This document shows, in pieces, positions 32,930 through 46,200 of a stretch of DNA of 64,000 nucleotides (positions are counted from its first letter, which is position 1; every line of letters starts with the position of its first letter). Origin of the DNA: Paracamarosporium sp. OC-R06-R3 (taxonomy: Eukaryota; Ascomycota; Dothideomycetes; Pleosporales; Didymosphaeriaceae); contig JACVRA010000024.1 in NCBI GenBank assembly GCA_019828545.1, forward strand, positions 401,175 through 465,174. Direction: 5' to 3'. Under the pieces are notes generated by a model, which was not told the DNA's origin, did not search any database, and saw only the letters and a program-made list of their open reading frames with translations. Position numbers and translations under genes: made by a program.

Positions 32930-35803
32930 CTACTCCCACATCCTCCACTCGGCCTCATTCTCCGCAAGCTCCACCTTCGCCTTCTCCCACTCCCACGTGC
33001 CCCTCTCCAAGCTATCCATCCACCCGAGAATATCCCTCCTCTCCCTCCCGAGGCGCGCCTCCGCCCTCTTCCTCTCCACCGCCTTGCGCTCCAAATACGC
33101 GAAGTCCTCGTCTCTGCAGGCGCGTTCAAACACTTGCCGCATCTGCGGGCTATACAGGCAGCAGCTGGAGCCGAGCTCCGGGTCTTCAGTGGGGACAGGC
33201 TGGATCGTGCGGTTGAAGAGCTTAGGGATGGTAGGGGGCAGGGAGGTGGTAGGGGAGGAGGTGGAAGGTGAGGTGGACGAGGAGGGTGAGAGGTGCGGCC
33301 AGATGAGCTCGTCGAAGCATTCCTGGCAGACGGTGAGCTCGGGGAGGGCGGGGATGAAATGCCAGGCTTTGCGGAGCAGCTGCTTGTCGCGCTGGCACTC
33401 TGCTTTGAAGGCGTTTTCGCGCGCGAGCTGCACGAAGCGGGCGATGTCCGGGTGCTGGTTGAGGGCCTGGGCTTCTGCGTCGAGCTCGACGAGGAGGTCG
33501 AGGTACTTTGGGAAGCGGCGGGATTTGACGCGGAGGCTGCACGTGAATGTTGGGGGGGGAGCATAGGGGCTCGTGGGCGTGGGGATGCGTGTGAAGTAGC
33601 CTTTCATGCTTGGGAAGAGCTCTTCAACCATTCTGAGATCGCAGGGACAGAGGGCAAAGTTGGCGACGTGGATGCCGTCCCGTGGGTCAGATACCCCAAA
33701 CCAGACAGTGTGATCCGTGCCCAGCTCGCGATCACCTGGACACGGTCGTTCTTGGTCGGCAATAGTGGTGAGGGTGTACAGTAGATTTGGAGACTGTCGC
33801 CTTTGCTTGATCGTCAGGAGCCATGCAAGCCGCATCCAAGGGCTGCTGAAGTCGCAAAATCTCTCTACGGGTCGTTCGTACCGACGAGTTTGTGAAAAAT
33901 ACCTCGAGAAAGGTGTGTCTGCAAAGACGCCTTCGTAGCAGCTGGGACAGATGTCGAAACTTGGACAGTTCTGGAGTGTGTACCAGTCATTGTACTTGGA
34001 TGATGGCTCGGGCCGCGGACAGGAAGGAAGAGGCCTGTCCAGACTGAGAGGCACGGTGGTTTTTCGCTCCCTGCGGCCTCCGTCATTACTAGTCTGAGAC
34101 CGAACGCTGTTGGATCTGACTCTCGGTGAACGAGGTGTTTCGTCTGCCGTGTTCTGCCGGCTGTTGACTTGAGGACGGAAGGCCGATTGTCGTTCACGAG
34201 GCGAGTTCAAGACGGGAGAGTCTAAACGGTTTGGTCTCGGAGATGACGTGATGGGTGTATAGGAGGCATAAGAATGGTCATGTTGATATTCGTTTTCGGG
34301 TGGCATAAAAGCGTCCACGGGCCTATCGTCAACTGGATATGGCAGTGGGTTCTCGGTCTTCCGTGGTCTTGCAGGCGATGGGCTCTTCACATTGATTTGT
34401 GGCATGGGTACTGGCATGGTCTCGTACCGGTCAGAACGAGTTACTGGCCTCGACCTTTCGGTTGCAGAAGGGTAAGTTGCATGCCAATCTGCTTCCGTTA
34501 CTGGCACTCTTGGGGAATTTTGTGCTTGAGGATACGTTGAGGACCGCGGCGAGGGAGGGCGTTCCGACCTTGGCGATGGTCTGGAGGTATTCGGAGAGGG
34601 TGGCCGACGTGGTGGAAGACGCGGCGAGCGCGGAGGGGATGGATCATCATTGAATCGCGGCGAGCTAGGGCGAGAAGATGCATATTTAGATTTCGCTGTG
34701 TAGCCTGTATCAAGGGGAGCTGGCTTGGATTTCCTGGACTCTCCATTCAATGACGAGGAGGAAGACCTTGGTGAATCAGATGCTGGGGTGGGTTGCTTCG
34801 ACGATCCCGACGAGGAAGTACTGCCTTTTTCCCCTGTGGCATACGCATCACGCCGAGCCGACAAAGGTGGAGATGCATCCCGTCGCCTCCTCTCCGACTT
34901 GGCTTGGCTATCCAAAACATTTGTCCTAAGATCCTCCTTCTGCAATTCGCTGTTCACGAAGCTATACCGACCCGGTCTTCGTTCGGTGCGGAGATGCAAA
35001 GTGTCTGAATCAGCGTCAGAGTCTTCGAAGACATCTTCCCGGTTTTTATTGGGTGATGGCGGACGAGAAGATGTATGCTTGGTGCGGACGGGGATCTGTT
35101 TCGTTGGTTTGGCATTCTGGTCGCGGGCATCTGGAGGATCCCGACTTGGAACGGATCTGGGAACGCTCGAGGTTGAGGGAGCGATGGTCTCAGGCGACAA
35201 GAAAAACTCGCCGGGAGACGGTGCGAGCGACTCCTTCTGCGGCTTCGTATATGCGTATGGTGTAGAGGTGCGTTTGGTGAACAGCGACGGATCGTCCAAG
35301 TCGGTCTTCAGGTGCGGTATATTTCCCCGCTCAGCGAAGCTTCTACGCCTCTGGTCCCTTGCCGTGCCGCCATCTTCGCTGGGATCTGAGACGAGGACGA
35401 AGCGGCGTTCGTCGTTGGCGGGCTGCTCGATTTCCTCGAGGATGGGGTACTGATCGACACTGCCCCGCGCTTTCGCTTCACCGTCGTCGACGACCGACCC
35501 CGCCAACGAGGTAACTTCGCGGGCTAGCGACGCCTTCTCGTCCTCGACGCTGGGCGAGGGCGGCCAGCGGCTCTTGTATCGCGTGGCCTGGGGCGACACG
35601 CGGGAGGGTGGCGCGGCGTAGCGGGGCTCGTAGGTGTAGTAGGGCGCGGGGTCGTAGGAGCCGGGCTGGTTGTAGCCGGTCCTCATGGCTGGCTGCGGAG
35701 GCTGCGGGCGCCTCGAGTATGCGTCTGTGTCGCGAGATGTGTGGTAGGAGGATTCATGGCTTGGACGGTAGGTATAGCGACTGTCGTAGCTGGAGTAAGC
35801 CAT
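32930..35803 (-). CDS. SR/Pro-rich protein with conserved Cys-containing C-terminal domain
   Basis: This is a 957-aa intronless gene. Residues 1 to about 610 are low-complexity: Tyr/Arg-rich at first, then Ser/Arg/Pro-rich with many SP, RS and RP pairs, as in SR-related nuclear proteins. From about residue 620 there is a compact, conserved-looking domain with Cys pairs: LQNCPSFDICPSCYEGVF, then ERPVERFCDFSSPWMRLAWLL, then DGIHVANFALCPCDLRMVEELF, and later ELTVCQECFDELIWP and SSCCLYSP. Several CxxC pairs suggest zinc binding. Similar proteins are annotated in moulds as ser/arg-related nuclear matrix proteins, but their role is unclear. The C-terminal 100 residues form a charged helix (ARLGRERRDILGWMDSLERG). 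Confidence 0.72.
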   Translation of the reverse strand: MAYSSYDSRYTYRPSHESSYHTSRDTDAYSRRPQPPQPAMRTGYNQPGSYDPAPYYTYEPRYAAPPSRVSPQATRYKSRWPPSPSVEDEKASLAREVTSLAGSVVDDGEAKARGSVDQYPILEEIEQPANDERRFVLVSDPSEDGGTARDQRRRSFAERGNIPHLKTDLDDPSLFTKRTSTPYAYTKPQKESLAPSPGEFFLSPETIAPSTSSVPRSVPSRDPPDARDQNAKPTKQIPVRTKHTSSRPPSPNKNREDVFEDSDADSDTLHLRTERRPGRYSFVNSELQKEDLRTNVLDSQAKSERRRRDASPPLSARRDAYATGEKGSTSSSGSSKQPTPASDSPRSSSSSLNGESRKSKPAPLDTGYTAKSKYASSRPSSPRFNDDPSPPRSPRLPPRRPPSPNTSRPSPRSERPPSPRSSTYPQAQNSPRVPVTEADWHATYPSATERSRPVTRSDRYETMPVPMPQINVKSPSPARPRKTENPLPYPVDDRPVDAFMPPENEYQHDHSYASYTPITSSPRPNRLDSPVLNSPRERQSAFRPQVNSRQNTADETPRSPRVRSNSVRSQTSNDGGRRERKTTVPLSLDRPLPSCPRPEPSSKYNDWYTLQNCPSFDICPSCYEGVFADTPFSRYFSQTRRYERPVERFCDFSSPWMRLAWLLTIKQRRQSPNLLYTLTTIADQERPCPGDRELGTDHTVWFGVSDPRDGIHVANFALCPCDLRMVEELFPSMKGYFTRIPTPTSPYAPPPTFTCSLRVKSRRFPKYLDLLVELDAEAQALNQHPDIARFVQLARENAFKAECQRDKQLLRKAWHFIPALPELTVCQECFDELIWPHLSPSSSTSPSTSSPTTSLPPTIPKLFNRTIQPVPTEDPELGSSCCLYSPQMRQVFERACRDEDFAYLERKAVERKRAEARLGRERRDILGWMDSLERGTWEWEKAKVELAENEAEWRMWE

Positions 35804-36890
35804 GCACTGTGGATTTGGTTGTGACTGAGGTCAGGCGAGCAACAAGCCGTCGTCGCCGTTTCACCTATTCTGGGGCCACGGCGGGGAATTGGAGTCTGGA
35901 GACGCTGGGAGGCAGGATGAGGGGAGTGTGCGGTCACATTGCAGAGGGCATGTAATAAGAATAGCGGAGCCGTGGAGTGAGGGCCACGGTACGGCGCACT
36001 CTGACGCATCTCTTCTGCCGCTCGCACTTGCTGCATCGCGAAGCGCAACACCTGCACCCAAAGCAGAATGGCCGCATGCCCGCTGCGCCCATCATTTGCC
36101 CGCGCCTCCAGTTCCTGACCGCCGCGCGCACATCTTCCGCCTCGGCGACGCGCCCAGTCTGTCGCTGGCTGAGGACTGCATTCTGCTATTCCAACCACGC
36201 TCGCCAACGTGTAAAACCGCATGCTGCTGCTCCGCTCCGTGCAACCCACGCCAGACGACCGTTGGCCGAACCAACCTCTGTGCATTTGCACTTCTGCTCT
36301 GGCCCGAATATAGTAAATGCTCGACCTTCCAGCACAACGATTCTCCTTCGTCCATTCGTCAGCCCACCAACGCTCGCTGTCCGGCCCCCTCCGAAGTAGC
36401 GGTGGGAGCATACGGGCGCCACACCGACACAGCCACCACCACCGCTAGCCTTGCTCCAACCCCGCCTTACGCAGAGCCGCACTATCCCTTGTACCGCCAC
36501 CAGTGACAGACTTGGTGACCTCGCAAACTACAGTCCCGAATGAGCTAAACCGCTAAGGCAGATTTGCCTCGGACGAGCCTTGCCGTGAGTTCCGTCCTCG
36601 AGGTCACGCACCTTGTACCTTCGTTGCCGGTTACCGAGCCAAAGTCCCGCGTTACTAGTCTCCTATACACGTATAAGATTCAAACACAACTTTTGAAACC
36701 CATGGTCAATTGAACTACCCACAGCAAAGAACCAAACACCCCTTATCACCAGCCTCCATTCGCTTTTTGTACACAACCAACCCCACACTCCCACGCTCGA
36801 TTTGTGTTCCTTGCCCATTATTGCTTATAAGCCATGCCTGAATTAAGATACCCTTTCCATGAAACCACCCAGATGCCCGTCAAATAAAAC
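35804..36890. other. intergenic spacer with spurious ORFs
   Basis: Between two minus-strand genes. GC-rich, with overlapping ORFs of up to about 240 aa on both strands that have no motif and look like a base-composition effect. Confidence 0.5.
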
Positions 36891-39800
36891 CTACTCCCCA
36901 AAGTGAGGCACGCTACCAGCCTCCGGAATTGTGCCATTAGGAAGCATCGAATTCAAATGAAAATGTTTCATCCCTCTGCTCACCGGTAGCGGGCTCCCAT
37001 TCATGATCTCCTCGCTCTCCGCAGGCGTCATCTTCTCCACTTCTTTCCGGTTATCCTTGCTCCATGTACTTTCCGGTACACGAGAATAACTAGCCGCTTT
37101 TTCTTTTACGTATGCATGTACTTGTCGGATGAGGTTCTTTGGTCCCTTCAATGCTTCTCAGCCGAATCCTTGGACCAAGGGAAGGGGGCATGACGCACCT
37201 TGTCCTCTTTCCGCTCGAACACTTCTTGGGCCGGAAGATCGCTACCACGGAGTGCGTAGTAACCAGACTGCGTGTTAGCAATCTGGCTCAGCTGGTCGTG
37301 GAAAGGTTCCTCTTGTGCCGGGCGCGTACTATCTGCATTGCCAGACTTCTTCTTGCTCTTCTTCTTTTTCTTATTCTTCTTGGCCGACTCTGAAGCTACT
37401 GCGCCTGGGGCTGTCGACGTCTGCAAAGGCGTATGGAAATCTTTCGTGGCGGGACTAAGCGGAACTGGGGGAGTACTAGGCCCGCAAAGAGTAGAAGAGC
37501 TGGCGATAGACGCCGAATCGTGCGGCGCAGAATTACCGGGTAGAGCTACCGTGGGTTAGATGGATCCTCATTTGGGGGGCGATAATATACCTTCAACACC
37601 CTGCTGAGCCCGAGACGCTTCCTTGAGAGTCTCAACTCCACCGGCTTTCTCAGACATGGTCGAGGCCACCGAAAAGTATGCGGTGTGAGGAGGTGTTGTA
37701 GCGCTCGCTGGCGACGACTTCCGCTTCAAGAGCTCCAGGCTAGGAACAGCAATACTTGCGGGGGTCATCTTGTACTTTTTCTCCGTTCCTTGCTTCTGGT
37801 CGTGATCGTTCTTCGGAGCTGCGAGACGGACGGACGGGGCTACGGCCGTTGCGGTAAGGTTCGCTTCCGAATCAGTCTTCTTATAAGACTGAACAGGACG
37901 GGAAGTATTCCCAGATTGATCCAAAGTAACCTTTGCGGTTTCCTGGACCACCATGTATTGTTGAGCTTCCAAGCCTTGAGTTATTGCAACAAGACTCGCA
38001 GGATGCGAGTGCTTACCTTCAGGCTCCTTACCTCGCTCATTCTGGACTAGAGTCTCTTCCGTAACGTGCGACGACGTAGCTCCTGGTCCCTTCTCATTCT
38101 CCCCTTTGCCGTCCTTCACCTTCACCGTCTTCTCTTTGTTTTGAATATCTGTGTTGCTTGTAATCTCGGCCTTACTCCTCTTTTTCTCTTTCAGCTTCTC
38201 TTTCTTTTTGGCCTGCTTCTCCTTCTTCTGCTGGACCCTGCTAGGCTTAGCATACGGATTCAGAGATTCGATTTGTTTGACACCCTGCTTCTTCCCAGTC
38301 TCTGCTGGGGTCTTCCCTGCAGCCGACGTGACATCTTTGTCCTGGTCACCCTGAAGCACATGGCCATGTCCTTTGTCGGCCTTGTTCTCCTTTTGGTCTT
38401 CAGCAAGGTCACGTCGTTGAATAGTGAATTGAGCATCTTCCGGAGCCGTCTCAGCAGGTACTTCTTCCTCGGCAATGTTGCCGCTTGTGCCCAGATCCTC
38501 TGGCGCTTCTTCATCGCCATCTGGTTGAGATTCCTGGGCGGAGTGAAAACTGAGATCGTTCTTTTGATCATCATCTGACAGAGTCTCGTCCTGTGTCGGA
38601 GGAGTTGAGATCCGATCGTCGACTTGCAAATCCTCTACAACAGGCCTAATAACAGTCGGTTCCTCCTGAGGTATTTGCTCCATCTGTTCGACTAGGGGAG
38701 GCAAGGCCACTTTAGTAGGTGAAGCTAGAAGAGAACCCTGTGACTCGGCGGGTATAGACTCCGAAATGCTCTCGAGGGCTACTTGGTCGCTGTCTTGTCC
38801 AGAAGCTTGGCGAATTCCAGGTGCTCCTACAGTATCTTCTTCAGCAACCGGCTCCATTGTATCCACTGTAGTAGGTGATTTTCCTGCAACGCTGTCTGGG
38901 TTCGCATCAACAGTCTCCGCGAAGAGCAAAGCCTCGCTGTTACTGATGGTTCGACTGTTTACCAGCAATTGTTGTTTTTGGACACCATCGTTGGCATCGG
39001 TAGTTGTGGTAGGATTCATCAAGGAGCCTTCAACCTGAGGGTCTTCGGTCTGCTCCTCATCAAGTCCGGCATGATTGTCTTGCACAGGCAGGTTCTTGAT
39101 TTTTCGCGCTTCCGGACTTCCTCGCGTCGGCGGATGGTCGAGCTGCTGCTGTACATTCACACGATGCAGGTCGCTCCTAGCATCCTGAGGTGAGTATTGG
39201 ACCGGATTGGTCGGGATATTAATGTTGTCTGCAGGGGGATGCGGCTCCTGGAACGTTCCACGAGGGTGCTGTTGCGAAGCAACACTCGCTTGAAAATAAC
39301 GCCTGGCAACGCTGAGTTGAACGTCTTTGTGCCTGATCGTTACGGTCCTAGCATCTAGTGCCTTCCTTGCATCGTCTGTAGATTTGAAGATGACAAAAGC
39401 GTGGGCAGCTTCTTTGCGCTCGCCATTATATTTGACTTCTGCGCCCGTTGGAGCCACTCCTGTAGCTTTCTGGATCGCAGCTTGGAGCTCGGGCCCTTGG
39501 ATATCGTCAGGCAAGTTCCTAACGTAAAGCTGACGAACTGTGTCGTTCTTTGGTCCAATATATTGGTAGTCGCAACCGAATTCCTGGTCCTTTGTTATAT
39601 TCGGATCGGCCTCGAAGGTATAGCTTGCATTTCGAGCCTGCGAGTTTTCGGTGAAGTGACCACTACTAGAACCCATACCATTGTCCGGAGGATCTGAAGC
39701 GTACGAACCGTATCCAGGGCGGTCGAACGTTCCTGCTGAATGCTTGCGGCTCCGGCCTGTGTTGTTCGGATGATTACCACGACCTCTCCTGGGACCTGTT

Positions 39801-41344
39801 GTTGCAAAGCCGGCTTTGTCAGGCCTCTCCGCGCCGTACGGGTTGAACAATCCAGACGGCTTCATGGCGTGACTATTGCGTCGCTGCGATCCACGACCAT
39901 CAGCGCCACGAATTGGTGGATACTGAATGCTGTTCGCCATGTCCATCAGATGACCACCACGTGGTCCAGACATATTGGGACCATACTGTTGATAAGCTGG
40001 ATCGTGGAGTTGAGGTGGAAGTGGTCCTGGGGAAGAGATCATTGCATTTCGCGGCATCATTTGCATATACTGCATCTGGTTAGGATGGATAGGCGTTGAT
40101 GCTACCAGGGTATTCGGAGGAAATTGTGCTTCAGGATGAGGAGGATTCATCATGCCTGGACCAACAGGCATAGGCGGCCCATAACGGGGGACAATAGTAT
40201 TTGGAGGAGGACCCGAGGGATGGCGCATATGTTCACCAGAGGGCATACGAACGTTTTCGCCCCATCCATACATCTGCGGTGTCTGGGTGAAAGGATTCGA
40301 CCCAGATCGAGCTGCCCTATTTGCATGGCGAGGGTGTCCAACAACATGACCCGGCATCATAGTAACATGACGGCCCATGGCAACACCTTCACCTTGGTGA
40401 AGAATAGGTTGCTGTGGCTGCGATGGAGTGAAGGACGATTGCCGCATCAGGTGACCATTTGGCGGAAGTGGAGGTGGAAGAAGTCCAGGTATTGAAGATA
40501 GCTGACTTGCAAACGCCGAGTCTGTAGATGTGTCAATGTACGGATGAGTGTCTGGAATAAGATATCTCTTACGCGGCCTCGTAGACATTGACTGCTGCTG
40601 TTGGAGTTCTGTAGCCACCGCCTGTTTGTTTTCTGCAGCCGACAATGAGTCGTCCTTGGTCAGTGGCTCAGCAGTGTTGTGGGGATGATATTTCGACATG
40701 TATGAATGCATGGATGTGCGCAAGATCAACAAAGTTTGGAATAAGAAAAGCCGCGGGCACTCATCCTGCTCGCCATCGGTGAAGAACTCGTCGACGATTG
40801 CGAGCTCGTCGTTTGGATTGTACAAGTGACTGATATCGCCTCCTAGCTTGTTGATCTTGTCATGGTTCTGCTGAGACCAGAGGCTTCCAAACTTCGACGC
40901 GCCAACCAGATTGTCTTGGACGATAAAGCGAAGGACTTCCTCGAGAAAGCCAGGCGATTCGATATGGATATCGGCATTGTCCCAGAGGTCAGTGATAGTC
41001 CATCCGCAGTTTGGGAAGAAGCAAGGGTAGAAGTCAGGACATTTCACTTTCCAGTAGTTGGCAAAGTTGACGACACCAAGAACTTTGTCGCTGCGGACAA
41101 TGACTAGCGGGGGAGGGCAGGGAGGGTCGCGACGCGGTAGACGGCCACCGTCGGTCGACAAGACAGCGGCGCCTGTGCCAGGCCGCGCTGTCATCGGGCG
41201 CAGACGCGGGGGTCGAGCAATAACGGTCTTTTCTGAGTCGGCGGAAGCAACAGACGGTGCATCTTCCAGGTTGGCCTCGGCAATGGCGGGCGTGTTGTCG
41301 GTGGTTGACACGCGCGCTGGGAGGGGAGACTCGCTATCCGCCAT
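36891..41344 (-). CDS. large RRM-domain protein
   Basis: Three exons (complement of 37591-41344, 37199-37545 and 36891-37145) join in frame to 1451 aa. The donor/acceptor pairs are GTATAT...GTAG and GTGCGT...GAAG. A single RRM lies at about residues 600-683: QLYVRNLPDDIQGPELQAAI is RNP2 and its helix, and EAAHAFVIFKSTDDARKAL contains RNP1. Upstream are Pro/Gln/Met-rich low-complexity stretches and the N-terminal conserved block FANYWKVKCPDFYPCFFPNC. Downstream are acidic and Lys-rich stretches (KKEKLKEKKRSKAEI), and a final, conserved-looking end (GPKNLIRQVHAYVKEKAASY). It probably acts on mRNA in the nucleus or cytoplasm. I cannot link it to a characterised orthologue. The third-exon acceptor (GAAG) is less usual. 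Confidence 0.75.
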
Positions 41345-42090
41345 GGTTGAGATATTGACAGTTGCGATACTCCAAGAGACGAGCCCACAAAAGTACGAAA
41401 GGGCGGGCCGAAAAAAGGCGTGCTTGTGAGAGTAGACTACTAAGAGTAGAGCAAATGCTGGGACGCCGAAACGCCGGTAAGGAAAGAGTAGTGGTTGAGT
41501 GGAAGTGGAAGGAGCAGTGGTGATAAAAGTGGAAAGTGCGGGTGGAAAGTGTGGGGGGTGAAGTGAAAACGAGCAGCGGAGTTTTTGGGGCGGCGGCGGC
41601 GAGAGAAGAAGGAGCGCGTCTGCTCGCTCACGCTCTACTGGAATTCAGCGGTGAAGCTTAAAATTGTGTTTTTGGCACCACGGTACTGTCCCACCGATAG
41701 TCCCCAGGCACCCCAACACGCCCACCTGCTAGACAGCGAAAGTAATTGGTAGAAAAGAAGAGGTAGACCAAACAAGACATACGGCACAGGAAATTTTAAG
41801 CTTTTCGCGCAGCATGCATGGGAGCGAAGCTCTGGTATAGGGCCCAGGGCACTGGGTCTACCACAGGGGCCAAGTGGAGAGGCTACACTCACGCTATGTA
41901 CTGGACGATTCAGTGAGACATCTGCGTCAGATTGGAGTTTCTTTGGGCAATATCATGCAGCCGCCCGTCGCTTCCAACTTTTTGTTTGCTCTTAACCCTG
42001 GCGCGTGGGCGGGAGATCCGCGACACGCACCCAACAAAACACGACTATTCTTGCGGTCCTTATGTACAGAGCTCAGCCAGTGCTGCAGCA
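41345..42090. other. intergenic spacer, RRM gene promoter
   Basis: Holds the promoter of the large RRM gene and the 3' end of fmp46. The first 300 bases are G/A-rich on the plus strand. No ORF with support. Confidence 0.5.
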
Positions 42091-42696
42091 TCACGCCTTT
42101 TCCGTCTCTTTAGGGATTGAGCGAAGCATCGATAGGATCTCAGACTCGCTTTCTCCGATAACTACTAAAGTTAGTAAATGCATAGATGCGATTTGCATGA
42201 AAGTGTAGCATACCCGCTTTGCCTTGGTTCCAGTCGACCACCTATTGCTGGTTAGTGGTGGAACATGTGTGATGTAAGCCTAGACTTACCACAGGCCGCT
42301 GAAATGTCTCCCCGTCTGCCTTCAGTCTACGCATAGCATCCGCCTCATCCTGTGCTCCCTGAATAACCTTTGATGCAGCTCCCGGACCGCCTAAGTAGTC
42401 GAGAATCGACTTGAGCTGGTCGGTGGTAGGCGGCGCCTCGGTCACGTCCAGCTCGAACTCCATGCGCTCAAGTTTATTCTGTGTCTGGTGGGAGCTTGCT
42501 TGGTCTTCTGTAGAGTGTGCTACTGCTTGCGCGTTCGTCTGCTTGAGCAGGGTAAGCACGCGAGTCGATGCGGTGCTTGAAGGCTTGTGGAAGAGGGTTA
42601 CGACGTTCTTCGCGCCATGCTGTACAGACGGTCAGTCAAAGCCAACTAGACTCCAATCAAGGCCGTACGTACCTCTCCGAAAAGTCGCTTGAACAT
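42091..42696 (-). CDS. fmp46: mitochondrial thioredoxin-like protein Fmp46 (DUF1687)
   Basis: Four exons (complement of 42673-42696, 42290-42619, 42214-42241 and 42091-42164) join in frame to 151 aa. Exon 1 encodes only MFKRLFGE and exon 3 is just 28 nt. The chain starts VVTLFHKPSSTASTRVLTLL, contains RMEFELDVTEAPPTTDQLKS and QRPVVVDWNQGKA, and ends EILSMLRSIPKE, all features of the fungal redox protein family named after yeast Fmp46. It has a thioredoxin-like fold and was found in yeast mitochondria. No classical CxxC is visible. The tiny exons explain why only the middle exon appears as an ORF. Confidence 0.88.
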
Positions 42697-43239
42697 GATT
42701 ACGGCTGGGTGTGTTTGTCGTCAATGGATGAGTTTACTTGTGTTGGGACGAAGCTGTGCGGAGCTTCACGGCCGAGCTTGTGACGTCGCGCGTTTCGCTT
42801 AATTCGGTATGACGCGAAATCACGACCGGAGCTACATCCGAGCTATTGAAAGGTGCAGGAGATAGATCGCTCTCGCGTACAAAGCAGCATTGAACGTTTC
42901 TGCCATGCGGTACAACAATCAGTGCGTGACACCATGGTATTTTGTATATATACATGCTGCAATGGGCCTCTGCCCACAGAATCTTACTACTCGGGCCACG
43001 CCAAATCGCCTCGGAGCTGATACCGCCTAGGAGGGTGAGCTCTGAGAGCAAAGTATTTAAGTCCATAGAACTGGAGTTGATTTCCTACTTTCATCGAATT
43101 CGTCCTTGTATTGTTTAGCGATCAGGTCCCTCGGACTCAAAACCCATTGCGTGGCCTCAATTGTTCATATCAGGAAGTATATTGTATGCGTCTCTAAGAA
43201 GGGGGAACCTTCGGCTCGTCAAAATATATATCGGCTAAA
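42697..43239. other. intergenic spacer, fmp46 promoter
   Basis: Contains the promoter of fmp46 and the 3' flank of the histidine kinase gene, both minus strand. Nothing else is supported. Confidence 0.5.
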
Positions 43240-46200
43240 TCACATCCTAAGCTCAATCAATAATTTATCTAATTCCTTCAGTCGTACCGGTTTGGTAAGG
43301 TACGCATCCGCTCCGCTGGATTTGGTCTCTTTTTGCACATCAGCACTCGCGAGGCCCGTGACAACAATTATTGTACTTGGCTTCAGATTTCCTTCTTTCT
43401 CCCATGAGCGGATAGCACGTGTAGACTCCAGACCGTCCATAACAGGCATGGATATATCCATGAGAATGGTCTGGCAGGCAGCGGGGTTGGATTTATATAG
43501 TTCGAGAGCTTTCAAACCGTTGTCCGCAGTAAGAAAGGGGGCGTTACGGCGTTGCATATATGCAGCGAGCAGTCTGAGGTTTATCGGATTGTCGTCGACA
43601 AGTAGGAACGTAGTTGGCTCTGTAAATGGGTCGTCAATAGGGCGGTGAATTTGTTGGTGCTGCTGCGATGCGCCTTCCCTAGTCTGCAAGGGAACCGTTT
43701 CCCTTCTACGAGCGCCATCCGTAGCGTCTGGAGATGCCTCAGGTGGTAAGAATGGAAGTGTGGCGTCTCGATTTGGTTGTGTTGTGTCTGAGCAATCCAT
43801 ATCTTGTGTTATGGGTGTAATCAAATCCCCCGAAATTTGCGGCGAAGACGCCACGTTTTGCCTTTCATTAGACTGACGGCTCGGTGACCGGGTCCGAGTG
43901 AGAGAAGGATCGCTATTAGAAAGCATGTCCAATCCGTGGGAGATGTATTTTGCAAGCTTGTGTATACCAAAACTACATCGATGTCAGTTTAGGGCAAGGA
44001 GTGACGCCGAAATGGAAACATAGGCTGAGTACACTTACGGCTGAACAACGTATTGAACGATCCATATATCGGGGAGTGTCGCCCTATTAGCAGACTCCAG
44101 CCTCTTTTTCGACTCCAACGACCAACACAAAACAAAGAAGAGAACCTTCTCATTGTTTCCACGTCTTGAATACAGTGACGGCAACATATTAAAATCAAGT
44201 GGGGGCTGTGAAGGATGGGGCTCGACGATGAAGAAGATTTTGCAGGCTTGGTTCTCCATAACGGGCTCGTCGTCGAGCTTAAGTCCAAACCAGTTTTGGC
44301 ACGTTTTTTTAAGTGCCGTACGCAATTCCAGTTCACAGTCAACGCTACTGTCGCTGCTGCTCAGCAAACACGCTGACTCGTTCCAGGCGTGTTCAGCGAT
44401 TTGTTCCAGGGGGCTAATACTCAGGTCTTTCTGCTCATCTTGGCCTATGCGGCTACTGCTCTCCATGCACAGTGATACCGAGATTTTAGTGCCGACGTTC
44501 AGAGCACTCTTGACTTTAATCGTCCCGTTGCGAGAATCAACGATCTGTTTAACTATACTAAGCCCTAACCCAGTGCCAGAAGCTAGATCATCTTCCTGCG
44601 AGAATGGCTTAAAAAGTCTATCCCGCAAGTACTCTGCGGAGATGCCCTTTCCAGTGTCAGCGACTGTTAATAGAACCTTATAGAACGACCCTTCCTGTTT
44701 CCTGCGCACGGGTCTTGCGGACATGGTGACTTTGATATAACCTTTTGAAGTGTATTTCAGTGAGTTTGCCACGAGGTTTATGACAATGCGTCTCCAGGCA
44801 CCTGGGTACGTAAGGAATGCCAGGTTCATGGATTTGTCGATATCCAGGATGATAGCGACCTCATTAAAATCGACGACTAGTTGCGAGGATCCTTCATCTA
44901 CCGCTAGAGGTACGCTGTTACGTCTTGGAGCACTGAAACCAGCTGCAATGGCTGTGACGGCCTCTTCAGTTATTATGTCTAGACGTGTGGCTGGATCATC
45001 ACCTGCTCTTGATGCGGAGCCAACGCTCGAAGTCCGATACATCGTCCTTTTCCTCTGCTGGGCTAGGTGATTGATCTTGCTATAATCAAGTAACTGATCG
45101 TGTTAGCGCTCGTCTAGCGATGTTTCTTGTCCCTGGCCTACCTGCTCAATCGTATCGAGCAACGTTCGACCGCAAGTATCAATGGAACCGAGCATTTCAG
45201 ACTGAAAAGCAGTTTGTGTTGAGCCCTCAAGCAGCTCGACACTGCCCAGTATTCCATGTAATGGGGATCTAAGCTCATGAGATATCGAGCCAAGAAGGTC
45301 AGTCTTGGCTTGATCTGACGCAAGCGCATTCAAGCGCGACACCTCGGCCATGATGATTGAACCAACTGCGTCAAGAAAGCTCAGTTGACCCTCCACGGTG
45401 AAGGACCTGTTTGGCTGTTTGGTCCAGATGAAGCCGCCTGCATACCACCTTTCCCGATGGCTATCGAACAAAGGGATAAAACCAACACTCCGCGCTCCTG
45501 GAAAGTGTTTCAAAAATGTTGTACCATCTTCAGGCTTGAAGATACGTTTCTTCGTCCTTGGCTTTCCTGACTCTTTCGTGTTGACGCCAGAGACCCTGTT
45601 CGTGGCATCAACCAGGGTCTCGTCTCCTGATGAACTTGACGAAATGTTACCGTTAGCATCGAAGTGAAAAATCTTTCCTTTCGGATATCGTCGGAGTAGC
45701 GATTTGAAAAACTTGCGGGGAAGCTGTTGTAGCAGCTTGGGTGGCGCTCCACCGTTGATACTCGATGTTTGGGAATCGGAATGCGCGATAATGGAGGAAC
45801 AATCTGCAGTCCTGTCTCTTTGTAACGATGTATCAGAATCCGTTCTGGATGTCTTCGATGTCTCATCGTTACTTGTGGTCTCGACAGAACTGTCACGCTC
45901 TGCTGAGACAGGCTTCACGGACTCGTACGGCTTTGCACCCGACTCGTAGAAGACAGTTCCTTCAATCTCAAGAGATTCTCGAATGATATTCGCTGCTCTA
46001 GAGAATACCAATGGGATAGATTCTGGGGATGCGTCACCCTGATCTTGCAGTGCTGGTGAACCCGGCGTTGACCATGAAGTGCGAGAAGACGTTCCACAGC
46101 TATGTACTGTAGCAATGGCGACTGAGTTAACTTCGGGAAGAATGGTAGGCTTTGATTGTAAATCTGAGTAGTCCAAGTTGACCGCAGAAGATGATGGTGG